Source: Aureimonas altamirensis
GTDB lineage: Bacteria > Pseudomonadota > Alphaproteobacteria > Rhizobiales > Rhizobiaceae
Assembly (NCBI RefSeq): GCF_023702225.1
Contig: NZ_JAMQCO010000001.1
Span: forward strand, 62,001-126,000
Direction of reading: 5' to 3'
Length of the DNA stretch: 64,000 nucleotides
How positions within the stretch are numbered: the first letter of the stretch is position 1; each line of letters starts with the position of its first letter. The notes beneath the pieces were generated by a model that was not told the DNA's origin, made no database searches, and was given only the letters and a program-made list of their open reading frames with translations. Positions 55,460 to 64,000 of the stretch are shown piece by piece. Both the position numbers and the translations under genes were made by a program.

Positions 55460-55747
55460 ATGATCGTATCTTTTTTTCATCACTTATCGAACGCCTTTAT
55501 CCGTCGCCTGCTCGACGGCCCCCGTAAGCTGCGCGAGGAAGACCTCCCGGAACGGACCCGGCGCGACATCGGCCTCCTCGACGGCCGATCGGGCCCGCAT
55601 CGTCAACCGGGCGGCCAGGCCAGCATGTCGCAATGGCCTACGACGCAAGAGGCATCGTCCAGATCGACGGCCGAAAGGCGGTGCGACAACCAGGCATCGA
55701 GCATGCCCTGCGGCAACGACGCGTCACCGCCGAGGGCGGCGGCATAG
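55460..55747 (+). CDS. Small DUF1127-like protein
   Basis: A 95-codon ORF starting MIVSFFHHLSNAFIRRLLDGP. Residues 22-42 (RKLREEDLPERTRRDIGLLDG) resemble the conserved tail of DUF1127/YjiS proteins, small Arg-rich regulatory proteins common in alphaproteobacteria and often encoded opposite a LysR gene. The last 48 codons overlap, on the opposite strand, the end of the methyltransferase gene and have no family character, so the C-terminal half may be a readthrough extension. Ribosome-binding site weak. The protein's function is unknown. Confidence 0.45.
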   Translation: MIVSFFHHLSNAFIRRLLDGPRKLREEDLPERTRRDIGLLDGRSGPHRQPGGQASMSQWPTTQEASSRSTAERRCDNQASSMPCGNDASPPRAAA

Positions 55748-56403
55748 CCGTAGAGATAGGCGCGTTGCAGGCCCGCGTCCCCGCGTGTCAGGATCCAGTC
55801 GGAGGGCGCCAGCAGGACGTTCATGCCCGCATCGCGCAACCGCGCGGCAAGATAGGGTGCGGCATCCGGGCCCAGAGCCGGCCCCAGCCCCTTGTCGGTC
55901 CGCTGATGGGTTTCGAAAGCCGAACACACTTGCCGATCCGCCGCGTGTCCGGGTTTGAACGATACGCGGCCATCATGCGTGAGGGCGGCATAGAGAACCG
56001 AGCCGCTTGCCTTAATGCGCGCGACGAAGGCGTCGATCCAACGCGCCGAGCACAGGTCGAAGAGAGCCGACGCCGTCACCAGCCCGCGGTCCGGCACCGG
56101 TATGCGGGCAATTTCGACAAGGTCCAGCGATCGGTAATCGACATTCGGCCTTGGGCCGATCTGCCGCTCCGCTTCGTCCAGCAATGCGGCATCCCTGTCG
56201 GCCATCGTCCAGCGGAGGCCTTCGGCCATCTCCATCGGCATCGCCCGCCATGTCGCCCCGGTTCCGCACCCCAGATCGACAGCCTCCTCGATCGATCGTT
56301 CGCGGCGGACGGCCGCGAGACGCGACAGAAGGCCGGCGTCACGGGCACGCCGGTCTGCCGGTTCGCGCAGGGACAGCCAATCGGGCGTGAAATCACCGCT
56401 CAC
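55603..56403 (-). CDS. Class I SAM-dependent methyltransferase in pterin-like cluster
   Basis: A 266-residue Rossmann methyltransferase. SAM-binding motif I is VDLGCGTGATWRAM, motif II region WTMADRDAALLDEAE, followed by VTASALFDLCSARWIDAFV. The C-terminal half (AYLAARLRDAGMNVLLAPSDWIL to LSHRLSAV) is typical of a family found next to PTPS-like and zinc-dehydrogenase genes. The substrate is unknown. The start overlaps the stop of the PTPS-like gene (ATGA), so it is the last gene of a three-gene minus-strand operon. Confidence 0.8.
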   Translation of the reverse strand: MSGDFTPDWLSLREPADRRARDAGLLSRLAAVRRERSIEEAVDLGCGTGATWRAMPMEMAEGLRWTMADRDAALLDEAERQIGPRPNVDYRSLDLVEIARIPVPDRGLVTASALFDLCSARWIDAFVARIKASGSVLYAALTHDGRVSFKPGHAADRQVCSAFETHQRTDKGLGPALGPDAAPYLAARLRDAGMNVLLAPSDWILTRGDAGLQRAYLYGYAAALGGDASLPQGMLDAWLSHRLSAVDLDDASCVVGHCDMLAWPPG

Positions 56404-56798
56404 AATTCGGCCTCGTACCAGGCGCGTGCGACATGGGATTCATGCAGTGTGATCCGTAGCCGACGGACAGGCGCACCTGCATCGCCCATGGCGCCATCGG
56501 CGATCGCCGCGGCAAGTCCATCGAAAATGTGCCGGGCAATGGCCTCGGTGGTCGATACCTTGCCCGCGAAGGCGGCAGAGGCATCCAGGTTGGCGTAGTT
56601 CAAGGGTTTCAGCACGCTCGACAGCAGGTCGCCGGCGCGACCGATATCGACGGCGAGCCCATCCCGGTCCAGATCGTCCGTGAAGAACGCCGCATCGACG
56701 ACGAAGGTCGCTCCGTGCATCGCCTGCGCCGGGCCGAAGACCGGTCGCGGAAGGCTGTGGGCGATCATGATATGGTCACGGACTTCGACGGCGTACAT
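56400..56798 (-). CDS. 6-pyruvoyl-tetrahydropterin synthase / QueD-like protein
   Basis: A 132-residue T-fold protein. Zinc-ligand histidines fit RDHIMIAHSLPRP (equivalent of F-S-A-A-H) and QAMHGATFVVDAAF (equivalent of HGHNY); the middle DIGRAGDLLSSVLKPLNYANLD corresponds to the family's D-F-x-x-L-K segment with L-x-H replaced by LNYANLD, and STTEAIARHIFDGL plus the terminal Glu in LHESHVARAWYEAEL complete the site. PTPS/QueD enzymes act on dihydroneopterin triphosphate; departures from QueD motifs suggest another reaction. GAAGGAG precedes the ATG at 56798. Confidence 0.8.
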   Translation of the reverse strand: MYAVEVRDHIMIAHSLPRPVFGPAQAMHGATFVVDAAFFTDDLDRDGLAVDIGRAGDLLSSVLKPLNYANLDASAAFAGKVSTTEAIARHIFDGLAAAIADGAMGDAGAPVRRLRITLHESHVARAWYEAEL

Positions 56799-56808
56799 GA
56801 AAGCTCCT

Positions 56809-57768
56809 TCAATAGCGGACGCAATGGCAAAGGGTGGACGGGTCGGCAAGGATGCCGGCATAATCGGTATCGAGGCTGTCGAACGCGCTTTGCCCGGCGA
56901 CCAGACAATCCAGCCGGGCATCCGCCAGAAGCGCCAGCGCCGTTTCCAGCCGCCGTCTCGACGGCCAGCGCGGGGCCCGCGACGGACACACGGAGCCGAC
57001 CTGCGAGCTGGCGATCGTCAGGCGGCGGGAATGAAAGGCTCCGCCGAGGGACAGTTCCGCCGGCCGGCTGCCGTACCAGCTGGCTTCCACGATCCGCGCC
57101 TCGAAGCCGGCGATCTCCATTGCCTCGCACAAGGCGTCACCGGACCCGGTCACGTTCACCACGACATCGCAATTCGTCCGCCCGGTCGCGGAGCGCGCGA
57201 AGGCGATGCCGAGGGCATGGGCGGTTTCCTCGCGGCAGGACTGGCGGTCGATGACGATGACGTCCGTCGCCGGAATGCGCGCCGCCAGATATGCGACGAG
57301 GCAGCCGACCACGCCGGCCCCGAAAACGGCGACCCGGTCTCCCGGCAGGATATTGGCATCCCAGACGATATTGAGCGCCGTTTCCATGTTGGCGGCCAGA
57401 ACCGCACGCCTGTGCGGCAGACCCTCCGGCACCGGCACGGCGTCTGCTAACGGTATGCTGAAGACATCCTGATGGGGATGCAGGCAGAAGACGGCCTGGC
57501 CCGCCCTGTCCGGCATGCCGTCGACGATTTCGCCGACGACGGCGTAGCCGTATTTGAGCGGAAAGTCGAAGCTGCCCTGCATGTGGGGCCCACGCATGCC
57601 CTGCCATTGCCCGGGCGGAACCCGGCCGTCGAAAACCAGCCTTTCGGTGCCACGGCTGATGCCGGAATAGGATGCGCGCACGATGACCTCGCCTGGCCCG
57701 GCATGCGGCGCCGGCTCCTGGCGCAGCCGCGCCCTCCCTTCGCTTTCCAGCCACAGCGCCCGCGCCAT
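56809..57768 (-). CDS. Zinc-type alcohol dehydrogenase-like oxidoreductase
   Basis: A 319-residue MDR-superfamily protein. The catalytic-domain start EVIVRASYSGISRGTERLVFDGRVP and the nucleotide-binding VAVFGAGVVGCLVAYLAAR are clear. Catalytic-zinc residues of ordinary alcohol dehydrogenases (C-G-T-D and G-H-E) are not preserved: the first reads YSGISRGTE, the second KYGYAVVGE, a pattern shared with related proteins of pterin-like and bacteriochlorophyllide-type subfamilies. It is the first gene of the operon (GGGGGAG before the ATG at 57768), ten bases upstream of the PTPS-like gene. Confidence 0.82.
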   Translation of the reverse strand: MARALWLESEGRARLRQEPAPHAGPGEVIVRASYSGISRGTERLVFDGRVPPGQWQGMRGPHMQGSFDFPLKYGYAVVGEIVDGMPDRAGQAVFCLHPHQDVFSIPLADAVPVPEGLPHRRAVLAANMETALNIVWDANILPGDRVAVFGAGVVGCLVAYLAARIPATDVIVIDRQSCREETAHALGIAFARSATGRTNCDVVVNVTGSGDALCEAMEIAGFEARIVEASWYGSRPAELSLGGAFHSRRLTIASSQVGSVCPSRAPRWPSRRRLETALALLADARLDCLVAGQSAFDSLDTDYAGILADPSTLCHCVRY

Positions 57769-57781
57769 GCAATCTCCCCCG

Positions 57782-58684
57782 ATGCCCGTCGGCCTTCGCC
57801 GCTCCGTGTCAGGCACGATAAGATTGGGCGGTGCAGGCAGAAGGCAAAGCGACGATGCGCCCTATCTCTCCGGGCAGGATGGGCGCGGCGAAGGAGCAGG
57901 CGGTCTGGCAAGGTTTTCCGTATTCGTCGGGCTCGTGCGCTCGCTGGTCATCTACCGTGCCCGCCCCTGGAAGGATCGCGCGCTCCGGCGCTTTTTCGGC
58001 AGCTTCGTGAACCGGGGCGACCTCGTCTTCGATGTCGGGGCGCATGTCGGCAACCGCAGCCTCGCCCTGGCGCGACTGGGCGCCCGCGTCGTCGCGGTGG
58101 AGCCTCAGACGCTTTATGCCGACCTCCTGGAACGCAGCATGGGCCGGCGCCTCGTCGCGGTCGAGCGTTGCGCTCTCGGTGCGGAAGCCGGAACCACGAC
58201 GCTGCACGTTTCGTCCAGACATCCGACCGTCTCCACGATTTCGCCGGGTTACATCGCCCGGGCATCGCTCGCGACGGGCTTTCGCAACGTGCGATGGGAC
58301 GAGCGGCGACAGGTGGAGGTGCACACGCTGGACATACTGATCGATCGCCATGGCCTGCCGGCCTTCTGCAAGATCGACGTGGAGGGCGCCGAGGCCGACA
58401 TCCTGGCAGGTTTGAGCCGTCCGATCCCCGTGATCGCCTTCGAATACGTTCCGTCGGTCCGGTCGGTGGCCCTGGAGGCGATCGACCGGCTCGCGGCACT
58501 AGGCGATTATCGCTTCAACCGCGTCGTCGGCGAAGGCGATCGATGGGCGAACGCCGCATGGTGCGACGCGGCGTCCATGCGGCGGCAAATCCTGGATCTG
58601 GCCGATGAGGCGCAGTCGGGCGACATCTATGCCGCCCGACGCGGATCGCCCGTCAGCGCGGCTGTTTCGCCGGCTGCAGGGTGA
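57782..58684 (+). CDS. FkbM-family methyltransferase
   Basis: A methyltransferase of up to 300 residues. Core motifs: LVFDVGAHVGNRSLALARLGARVVAVEPQ (SAM loop), VEVHTLDILIDRHGLPAFCKIDVEGAEADILAGL, which is the FkbM signature, and VIAFEYVP. FkbM proteins O-methylate sugars or polyketides. The start is uncertain: the ATG at 57782 is only 13 bases from the divergent dehydrogenase start and lacks a ribosome-binding site, while a strong GAAGGAG occurs at about 57889, so the true N-terminus may be later. It overlaps the convergent acylase gene by 32 bases. Confidence 0.8.
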   Translation: MPVGLRRSVSGTIRLGGAGRRQSDDAPYLSGQDGRGEGAGGLARFSVFVGLVRSLVIYRARPWKDRALRRFFGSFVNRGDLVFDVGAHVGNRSLALARLGARVVAVEPQTLYADLLERSMGRRLVAVERCALGAEAGTTTLHVSSRHPTVSTISPGYIARASLATGFRNVRWDERRQVEVHTLDILIDRHGLPAFCKIDVEGAEADILAGLSRPIPVIAFEYVPSVRSVALEAIDRLAALGDYRFNRVVGEGDRWANAAWCDAASMRRQILDLADEAQSGDIYAARRGSPVSAAVSPAAG

Positions 58685-61082
58685 TGGCGTGCGCGGTATT
58701 GGTTTCAACCGCACCGCGGCTGTACAACAGCGGCACGTAGGCCCCGGCGGCCCACAACGGCGCCATGTCACGGTAATGCTGGCTGGCCGGATCTCCCGAT
58801 TGTCCGGGCGTGTTGATGGTGCGGCTGGCGTCCCAGTTGCCGACATCCAGTACCATGCGGAACGAGGCTCCTGCCCGCAGGGAAAAGTCCGGATTGTAGC
58901 TCGCGGCGCGTGGCGTGCTGGCCGACCCGCCCATCGCCAGCGGGCCGACGCTCATCTGCGCCTTCTGCGCATCGTTCAGCATCGGCGCGATGTCGGGAAC
59001 GAACATGGCCTGGTGGATATCGCCCCATCGCCAGGTGGCGGCGTCGTCGCCCATCAAGGTCCGGGCCCTGGCGGTCGCCTCCGAAAGGGCCGAGGCAAGG
59101 ATGCCGTCGCGCGCTGCGGCCGGATCGGCACCGAGGCGGGCATCCGGCTCTTCCAGAAGATCGAGAATGGCGCCGATGTCGCCCTCTTCCATGATCGGGC
59201 GTGCGCCTTCGGGCGCGGCCACCGCGATCGTCTCGATGCCGAGCGGCCCATCGACCATGATTTCGCCGATCGCTGCCGCGCCGCTATCGACGCCGACGAC
59301 CCCGTCCCAGGCCTTCAGAAGCCGCAAGGCGGACTGTTCTGCCTCGCTTGCTCCTGGCGGCAGTTCGAAATCGGCATAGAGGGCGGCGACACGGCGGCCC
59401 ACCATGCTGCCATCGTCGTTCTGCAGGTCCATCGCGTCCTTCAGCGTCATGCGGTCATTGGCCGACAGGACTTCGACGATGCGTTCGTAGCGGCTGGGGT
59501 TGGCCCATTCGAAGCCGATCGGTTTCTCCGCCACGGGAAAGTCGTCCGGCAGGTTCATCTGGTTTGCGGTCGCGAACCAGCCCTTGGCCGGGTTATAGCT
59601 TTCCGGAAGGTCGGCCCGGGTGAAGAACTCCCATTCGTAGCGCCCGTCGCCCGGCACGGGCAGCAGCCCATCCCAGCTATCGCGTTTCGGCGTCATGCCG
59701 GCGGCGACCCAGCCGATATTGCCGCTCGTATCCGCATAGACCTGGTTTTCCGACGGCGCGGCAAAACGGTCCATCGCCGTGCGGAACTCGTTCCAGTTCT
59801 TCGAACCCATGTAGTCCGACGAGCCGAAATAGGCGGACGTCCCCGGCTCCAGCCAGATGGTGCGCAGGGCAAAGGCGCGGTCCGCTTCCGCATCCACCTT
59901 CAGGACAGGCCCGTGCCGGGTGAAACGCAGTTCCACCTCTTCCGGCTCGCCGTTCCTGACGCCGACCGACTGCGTCTCGACGCGCATGTCTTCCCAGCCG
60001 TCGCCATAGCGGTACTGGTTCGGATTGTCGGGATTCAGCTCGTAGACGTAGAGGTCTTCCTGGTCGATCGAGAAGATGGTGAGGCCGAACGCGATCGTGC
60101 CGTTGTGACCGATGGAGATTCCCGGCAGTGCCGGCTCTCCCGCGCCGATCACGGACAGGCCCGGCGCATCGAGATGCACGATGTAGCGCAACGAGGGTAC
60201 GCCATGCGTCCGATGGGGATCATTGGCCAGGATGGGGCGCCCGGTGGCGCTCCGCTCCGGCGCGATTACCCAGTTGTTGGAACCGATGACGTCGCGATTT
60301 TCCTGAGAAAGCGTCAGGAACTCCCGCTCGATCAGCGCCGCATCCCGCTCGTCCGGTGGGGCGAAGTCGACCGATTTCGTCGCCAGCCGGTAATCGGCCA
60401 GGACGTCGGCGGGCACCTCGCATGGGTCGAGACCTTCGGGAATTTTGGTCGTCCATTCGGGTTGCAGCTTGCTGCGCAGCCTGTCGACCTCGAGATCGGC
60501 CGCGCAGGCCACGCGGGCACGCAAAACCTCGTAGGTCGCGTTCCGGGTCAGGCCATGGCTGCGGATTCGCACCACATCCTCCACGTTCCACGGCTCCGGC
60601 CGCGTGCCGCTGACGCGGAACTCCACCGGCATCTCGCGTTTGCCCGACAGTACCTCCTCCACGAAGGCATTGACGCCGGCGACGAAGGCGTCGGTCTGGT
60701 CCTTCGCCTTGGGCCCGTAGGCGGCCCACTCCGCATCCATGTCGCCGGTGTACAGGAACAGGCGCGCCGCCCTGTCCTGCGCCACGTAGCGCGGCCCGAA
60801 GCTTTCCGACAGTCGGCCCAGCCCGCGCTTGCGCCAAAGGTCGATCTGCCAGAGGCGGTCGCGCGCGGCGTTGTAGCCCTGCAGGAACAGAGCATCGCGC
60901 TCGCTGTCCGCATAGATGTGCGCGATACCCCAGTGGTCGATCAGGATTTCGGCAGGCGCATCGAGGCCGGCGACGCTTCGCGCCTCCCGGCCGACGGCCC
61001 CCGACATCTGGGCGAAGGCGGGCACGACGCCACCCAGGCAGGCCAGCGCCGCGCCAAAGGCGAGACTTCGCATAGTCGACAT
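58653..61082 (-). CDS. Penicillin acylase family (Ntn-hydrolase) protein
   Basis: An 809-residue exported precursor. Signal peptide 1-25 (MSTMRSLAFGAALACLGGVVPAFAQ); alpha-chain region with EILIDHWGIAHIYADSERDALFLQGYNAARDRLWQIDLWRKRGLGRLSE; spacer; then the autoprocessing site with the catalytic serine in IGSNNWVIAPERSATGRPILANDPH (about Ser268), and the beta chain with the oxyanion Asn in FATANQMNLPDD. The family cleaves amide bonds in beta-lactams, acyl-homoserine lactones and cyclic lipopeptides; which applies here is unknown. The ATG at 61082 is supported by GGGAGGT. Confidence 0.92.
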   Translation of the reverse strand: MSTMRSLAFGAALACLGGVVPAFAQMSGAVGREARSVAGLDAPAEILIDHWGIAHIYADSERDALFLQGYNAARDRLWQIDLWRKRGLGRLSESFGPRYVAQDRAARLFLYTGDMDAEWAAYGPKAKDQTDAFVAGVNAFVEEVLSGKREMPVEFRVSGTRPEPWNVEDVVRIRSHGLTRNATYEVLRARVACAADLEVDRLRSKLQPEWTTKIPEGLDPCEVPADVLADYRLATKSVDFAPPDERDAALIEREFLTLSQENRDVIGSNNWVIAPERSATGRPILANDPHRTHGVPSLRYIVHLDAPGLSVIGAGEPALPGISIGHNGTIAFGLTIFSIDQEDLYVYELNPDNPNQYRYGDGWEDMRVETQSVGVRNGEPEEVELRFTRHGPVLKVDAEADRAFALRTIWLEPGTSAYFGSSDYMGSKNWNEFRTAMDRFAAPSENQVYADTSGNIGWVAAGMTPKRDSWDGLLPVPGDGRYEWEFFTRADLPESYNPAKGWFATANQMNLPDDFPVAEKPIGFEWANPSRYERIVEVLSANDRMTLKDAMDLQNDDGSMVGRRVAALYADFELPPGASEAEQSALRLLKAWDGVVGVDSGAAAIGEIMVDGPLGIETIAVAAPEGARPIMEEGDIGAILDLLEEPDARLGADPAAARDGILASALSEATARARTLMGDDAATWRWGDIHQAMFVPDIAPMLNDAQKAQMSVGPLAMGGSASTPRAASYNPDFSLRAGASFRMVLDVGNWDASRTINTPGQSGDPASQHYRDMAPLWAAGAYVPLLYSRGAVETNTAHAITLQPAKQPR

Positions 61083-62286
<1,204 letters not shown>

Positions 62287-62306
62287 TCGGGTCTCCGGAG
62301 CATTCG

Positions 62307-63239
62307 ATGGTTAAAGCGCGTGTAGCAGTAACTGGCGCATCCGGCTTCGTCGGGCGATGGCTTATGGCGCATTTCAGGTCGATGGAAGTTGATGCCGTTC
62401 CCTTTTTCGACAATGCCGGCGCTGGCCTCGAGGATGCGGCCGGCATCAGGTCGATCCTGGCGAAGCTTCAGCCGGACGCCGTCGTGCATCTTGCGGCGGT
62501 GGCAGCGCCGGCGGATGCTCGCAAAGCGCCCGTGGCCGCGTTCAACACAAATCTGATCGGGACGTTGAACCTCGCGTCGGCCATCCTGGATGTCCGTCCG
62601 CAGACACGTATGATCTTTTCCGGCAGTTCCGAGGCATACGGCAGATCATTTGCCACGATCGCCGAACCGCTCGATGAGAACGCCCCACTCGAGCCACAAA
62701 CCCTTTATGGCGTAACGAAGGCGTCGGCCGACATGCTGCTGGGCCAAATGGCGGCTGATGGATTGAATGTCGTTCGGTTCAGGCCGTTCAACCACACCGG
62801 TCCGGGACAATCGGACTCTTACGTCGTGCCGGCTTTTGCGCGCCAGATCGCCCGGATCGAGGCGGGGCGGCAGAAGCCGATCATCGAGGTGGGCGATCTC
62901 GAGGCCGAGCGGGATTTCTCGGACGTCCGCGATATCGTGCGAGCCTACGCGCACGCCGCCACCATGGCCGAACCGCTCCCGGCGGGCATCGCTATCAATC
63001 TCGCGAGCGGCATACCACGCCCGATCTCCCTCGTTCTAGACCGATTGAGAGAGATGAGCCGGACATCGATAGAGATCAGGGCGGATCCAATGAAATTCGG
63101 CGCGGTCGGCACGCGCCGTGCCGTTGGGAACGCAACTCGCGCGAATGGCCTTCTGGACTGGCGTGCCGAGATACCTTTCGAAAAGACGCTGCATGACGTT
63201 CTCGAGGCGTGGCGTGCCGAATCGCCAAGCCTAATCTAA
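62307..63239 (+). CDS. NAD-dependent epimerase/reductase, GDP-6-deoxy-D-mannose reductase-like
   Basis: A 310-residue extended SDR: VAVTGASGFVGRWLMAHF, the central FSGSSEAYGRS, catalytic YGVTKASADMLL and RPFNHTGPGQSDSYVVPAFARQIA, a phrase typical of RMD-type GDP-4-keto-6-deoxymannose reductases. Placed 20 bases after gmd it most likely reduces the Gmd product to GDP-D-rhamnose; a GDP-6-deoxytalose or other epimeric product cannot be excluded. Confidence 0.85.
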   Translation: MVKARVAVTGASGFVGRWLMAHFRSMEVDAVPFFDNAGAGLEDAAGIRSILAKLQPDAVVHLAAVAAPADARKAPVAAFNTNLIGTLNLASAILDVRPQTRMIFSGSSEAYGRSFATIAEPLDENAPLEPQTLYGVTKASADMLLGQMAADGLNVVRFRPFNHTGPGQSDSYVVPAFARQIARIEAGRQKPIIEVGDLEAERDFSDVRDIVRAYAHAATMAEPLPAGIAINLASGIPRPISLVLDRLREMSRTSIEIRADPMKFGAVGTRRAVGNATRANGLLDWRAEIPFEKTLHDVLEAWRAESPSLI

Positions 63240-63276
63240 GAGCCTGCAGCTACTAAGAACGCAGAAGGTTTGTCCC

Positions 63277-64000
63277 ATGGTGGATGCGTCCGATAAAGTC
63301 CTTATGGTGATCCCGTCCATAAACGGTGGCGGACTCCTGCGCCGAATGTTGCCGACGTTGCGGTTCGATCCGTCCCGGGTTGTCGTCTTGGATCAGGGAA
63401 GCATCGATGACACTGCAGAGGTCTGTGCCGAATCGAACGTGGAACTCGTGCAGTTGTCGCAACCGCACACGTATACTCAAGCATGCAATATCGGGGCCTC
63501 TATCGCCCGCGAACGTGGCGCGCGATACGTCTGCGTATCGAACAACGACATCGTTTTTCGGACCGACGTGATCGGCGCCATGCTCACCGAAATGGAGCGC
63601 GACGACAGGCTGGGAATCGTCGCACCGTCACAGATCATCGTAGACGAAACTCTTGGAGACCAGCCACTATCCTATCGTGTGCGGTGGGACCTCGAGACTG
63701 TCGACTTTTTCCACGAAGTGAAACCGCTGGAATTCGAGCAACGGCGTCTGGAATCCGACTTCTGCGAACTGACCTGCGCGCTTGTTCGATTGTCCGTCAT
63801 CGACGAAATCGGTTTTCTCGACGATGAGTACGGATTCTATCATGAGGATGCCGATTTCGGTTACAGGCTGCGTCAATCCGGCTACAGTTGCGCATATCTG
63901 CCGACTGCGCAGATCGAGCATTTTTCAAGCTCGACGTTCAATAAGGACAAGCTGGCTCTCAAGGCCGAGTACATTGCGAAAAACAAACAGCATTTTGCCA
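63277..64000 (+). CDS. Family 2 glycosyltransferase, N-terminal part (cut by window edge)
   Basis: The first 241 residues of a GT-A fold glycosyltransferase; the gene runs past the right edge. It begins VLMVIPSINGGGLLRRMLPTL, has a D-Q-G-S-I-D-D motif in place of the usual nucleotide-binding D-N-x-S-x-D, NNDIVFRTDVIGAML (metal-binding DxD equivalent) and YGFYHEDADFGYRLRQSGY, the acceptor-site ED motif. The family is often called rhamnosyltransferase-like, consistent with gmd and the reductase upstream. GAAGG precedes the ATG. The base composition is lower in GC than in the central window. Confidence 0.88.
   Translation, partial: MVDASDKVLMVIPSINGGGLLRRMLPTLRFDPSRVVVLDQGSIDDTAEVCAESNVELVQLSQPHTYTQACNIGASIARERGARYVCVSNNDIVFRTDVIGAMLTEMERDDRLGIVAPSQIIVDETLGDQPLSYRVRWDLETVDFFHEVKPLEFEQRRLESDFCELTCALVRLSVIDEIGFLDDEYGFYHEDADFGYRLRQSGYSCAYLPTAQIEHFSSSTFNKDKLALKAEYIAKNKQHFA

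Overview
The window looks like a chromosomal segment of a GC-rich alphaproteobacterium, probably of the order Hyphomicrobiales (Rhizobiales). The evidence is gene order and family content: ilvE next to a petP/petR-type MarR-response regulator pair with a histidine kinase, an fbcFBC (Rieske, cytochrome b, cytochrome c1) operon, an lgt-midA-pgeF-M24-prs-rplY-pth-ychF-maoC housekeeping block, a long-form UvrB, and possible IRO-like and CtrA-like sites. A genus cannot be fixed from sequence reading alone. No rRNA, tRNA, CRISPR array, transposase, integrase or phage gene was seen.

Layout. 0-2.3 kb: end of a glutathione transferase, a PRC-barrel periplasmic protein, an EamA exporter and a YciA-like thioesterase. 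2.4-9.6 kb: a complete ferric-siderophore operon (outer-membrane receptor, binding protein, two FecCD permeases, ATPase, siderophore-interacting reductase) whose last five genes are joined by 4-nt overlaps. 9.6-16.5 kb: extensin-like protein, uvrB, a small secreted protein, cold-shock protein, metallo-beta-lactamase-fold hydrolase and ilvE. 16.7-19.4 kb: MarR regulator, OmpR-type regulator and EnvZ-like kinase. 19.4-26.4 kb: a second iron locus, fecI-fecR, an IutA-like receptor carrying an extra STN signalling domain, fhuD and a double-length fhuB, with no ATPase gene. 26.4-32.7 kb: csaA, proC, a YbjN-like gene, a UbiK-like gene, lgt, midA, pgeF and an atypical M24 hydrolase. 32.76-34.0 kb: an AT-rich island with two small membrane-anchored proteins of unknown function. 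34.1-39.5 kb: prs, a glutathione transferase, rplY, pth, ychF and two MaoC hydratases, closed by a strong terminator. 39.66-42.55 kb: the cytochrome bc1 operon. 42.7-47.9 kb: an exporter-type ABC protein, trmL, galE and a stand-alone ftsI. 47.9-54.5 kb: a carbohydrate ABC transport operon with its own SorC-type regulator and a sugar isomerase, divergent from an L-xylulose reductase-like dehydrogenase. 54.5-58.7 kb: a LysR regulator, a small DUF1127-like ORF, and an unassigned pterin-synthase-like / dehydrogenase / methyltransferase group divergent from an FkbM methyltransferase. 58.65-61.1 kb: a penicillin-acylase family hydrolase. 61.3-64 kb: the start of a surface-polysaccharide region (gmd, epimerase/reductase, glycosyltransferase), less GC-rich and running off the window.

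How the genes connect. The two iron loci are the dominant accessory theme: the first is self-contained and may be controlled by an IRO-box-like operator, the second is controlled by a surface-signalling sigma/anti-sigma pair and may borrow the ATPase of the first. The sugar operon and the divergent dehydrogenase share a region with a clear inverted repeat that could be the SorC-family operator. The pterin-like cluster is the least explained set and the best candidate for an uncharacterised pathway.
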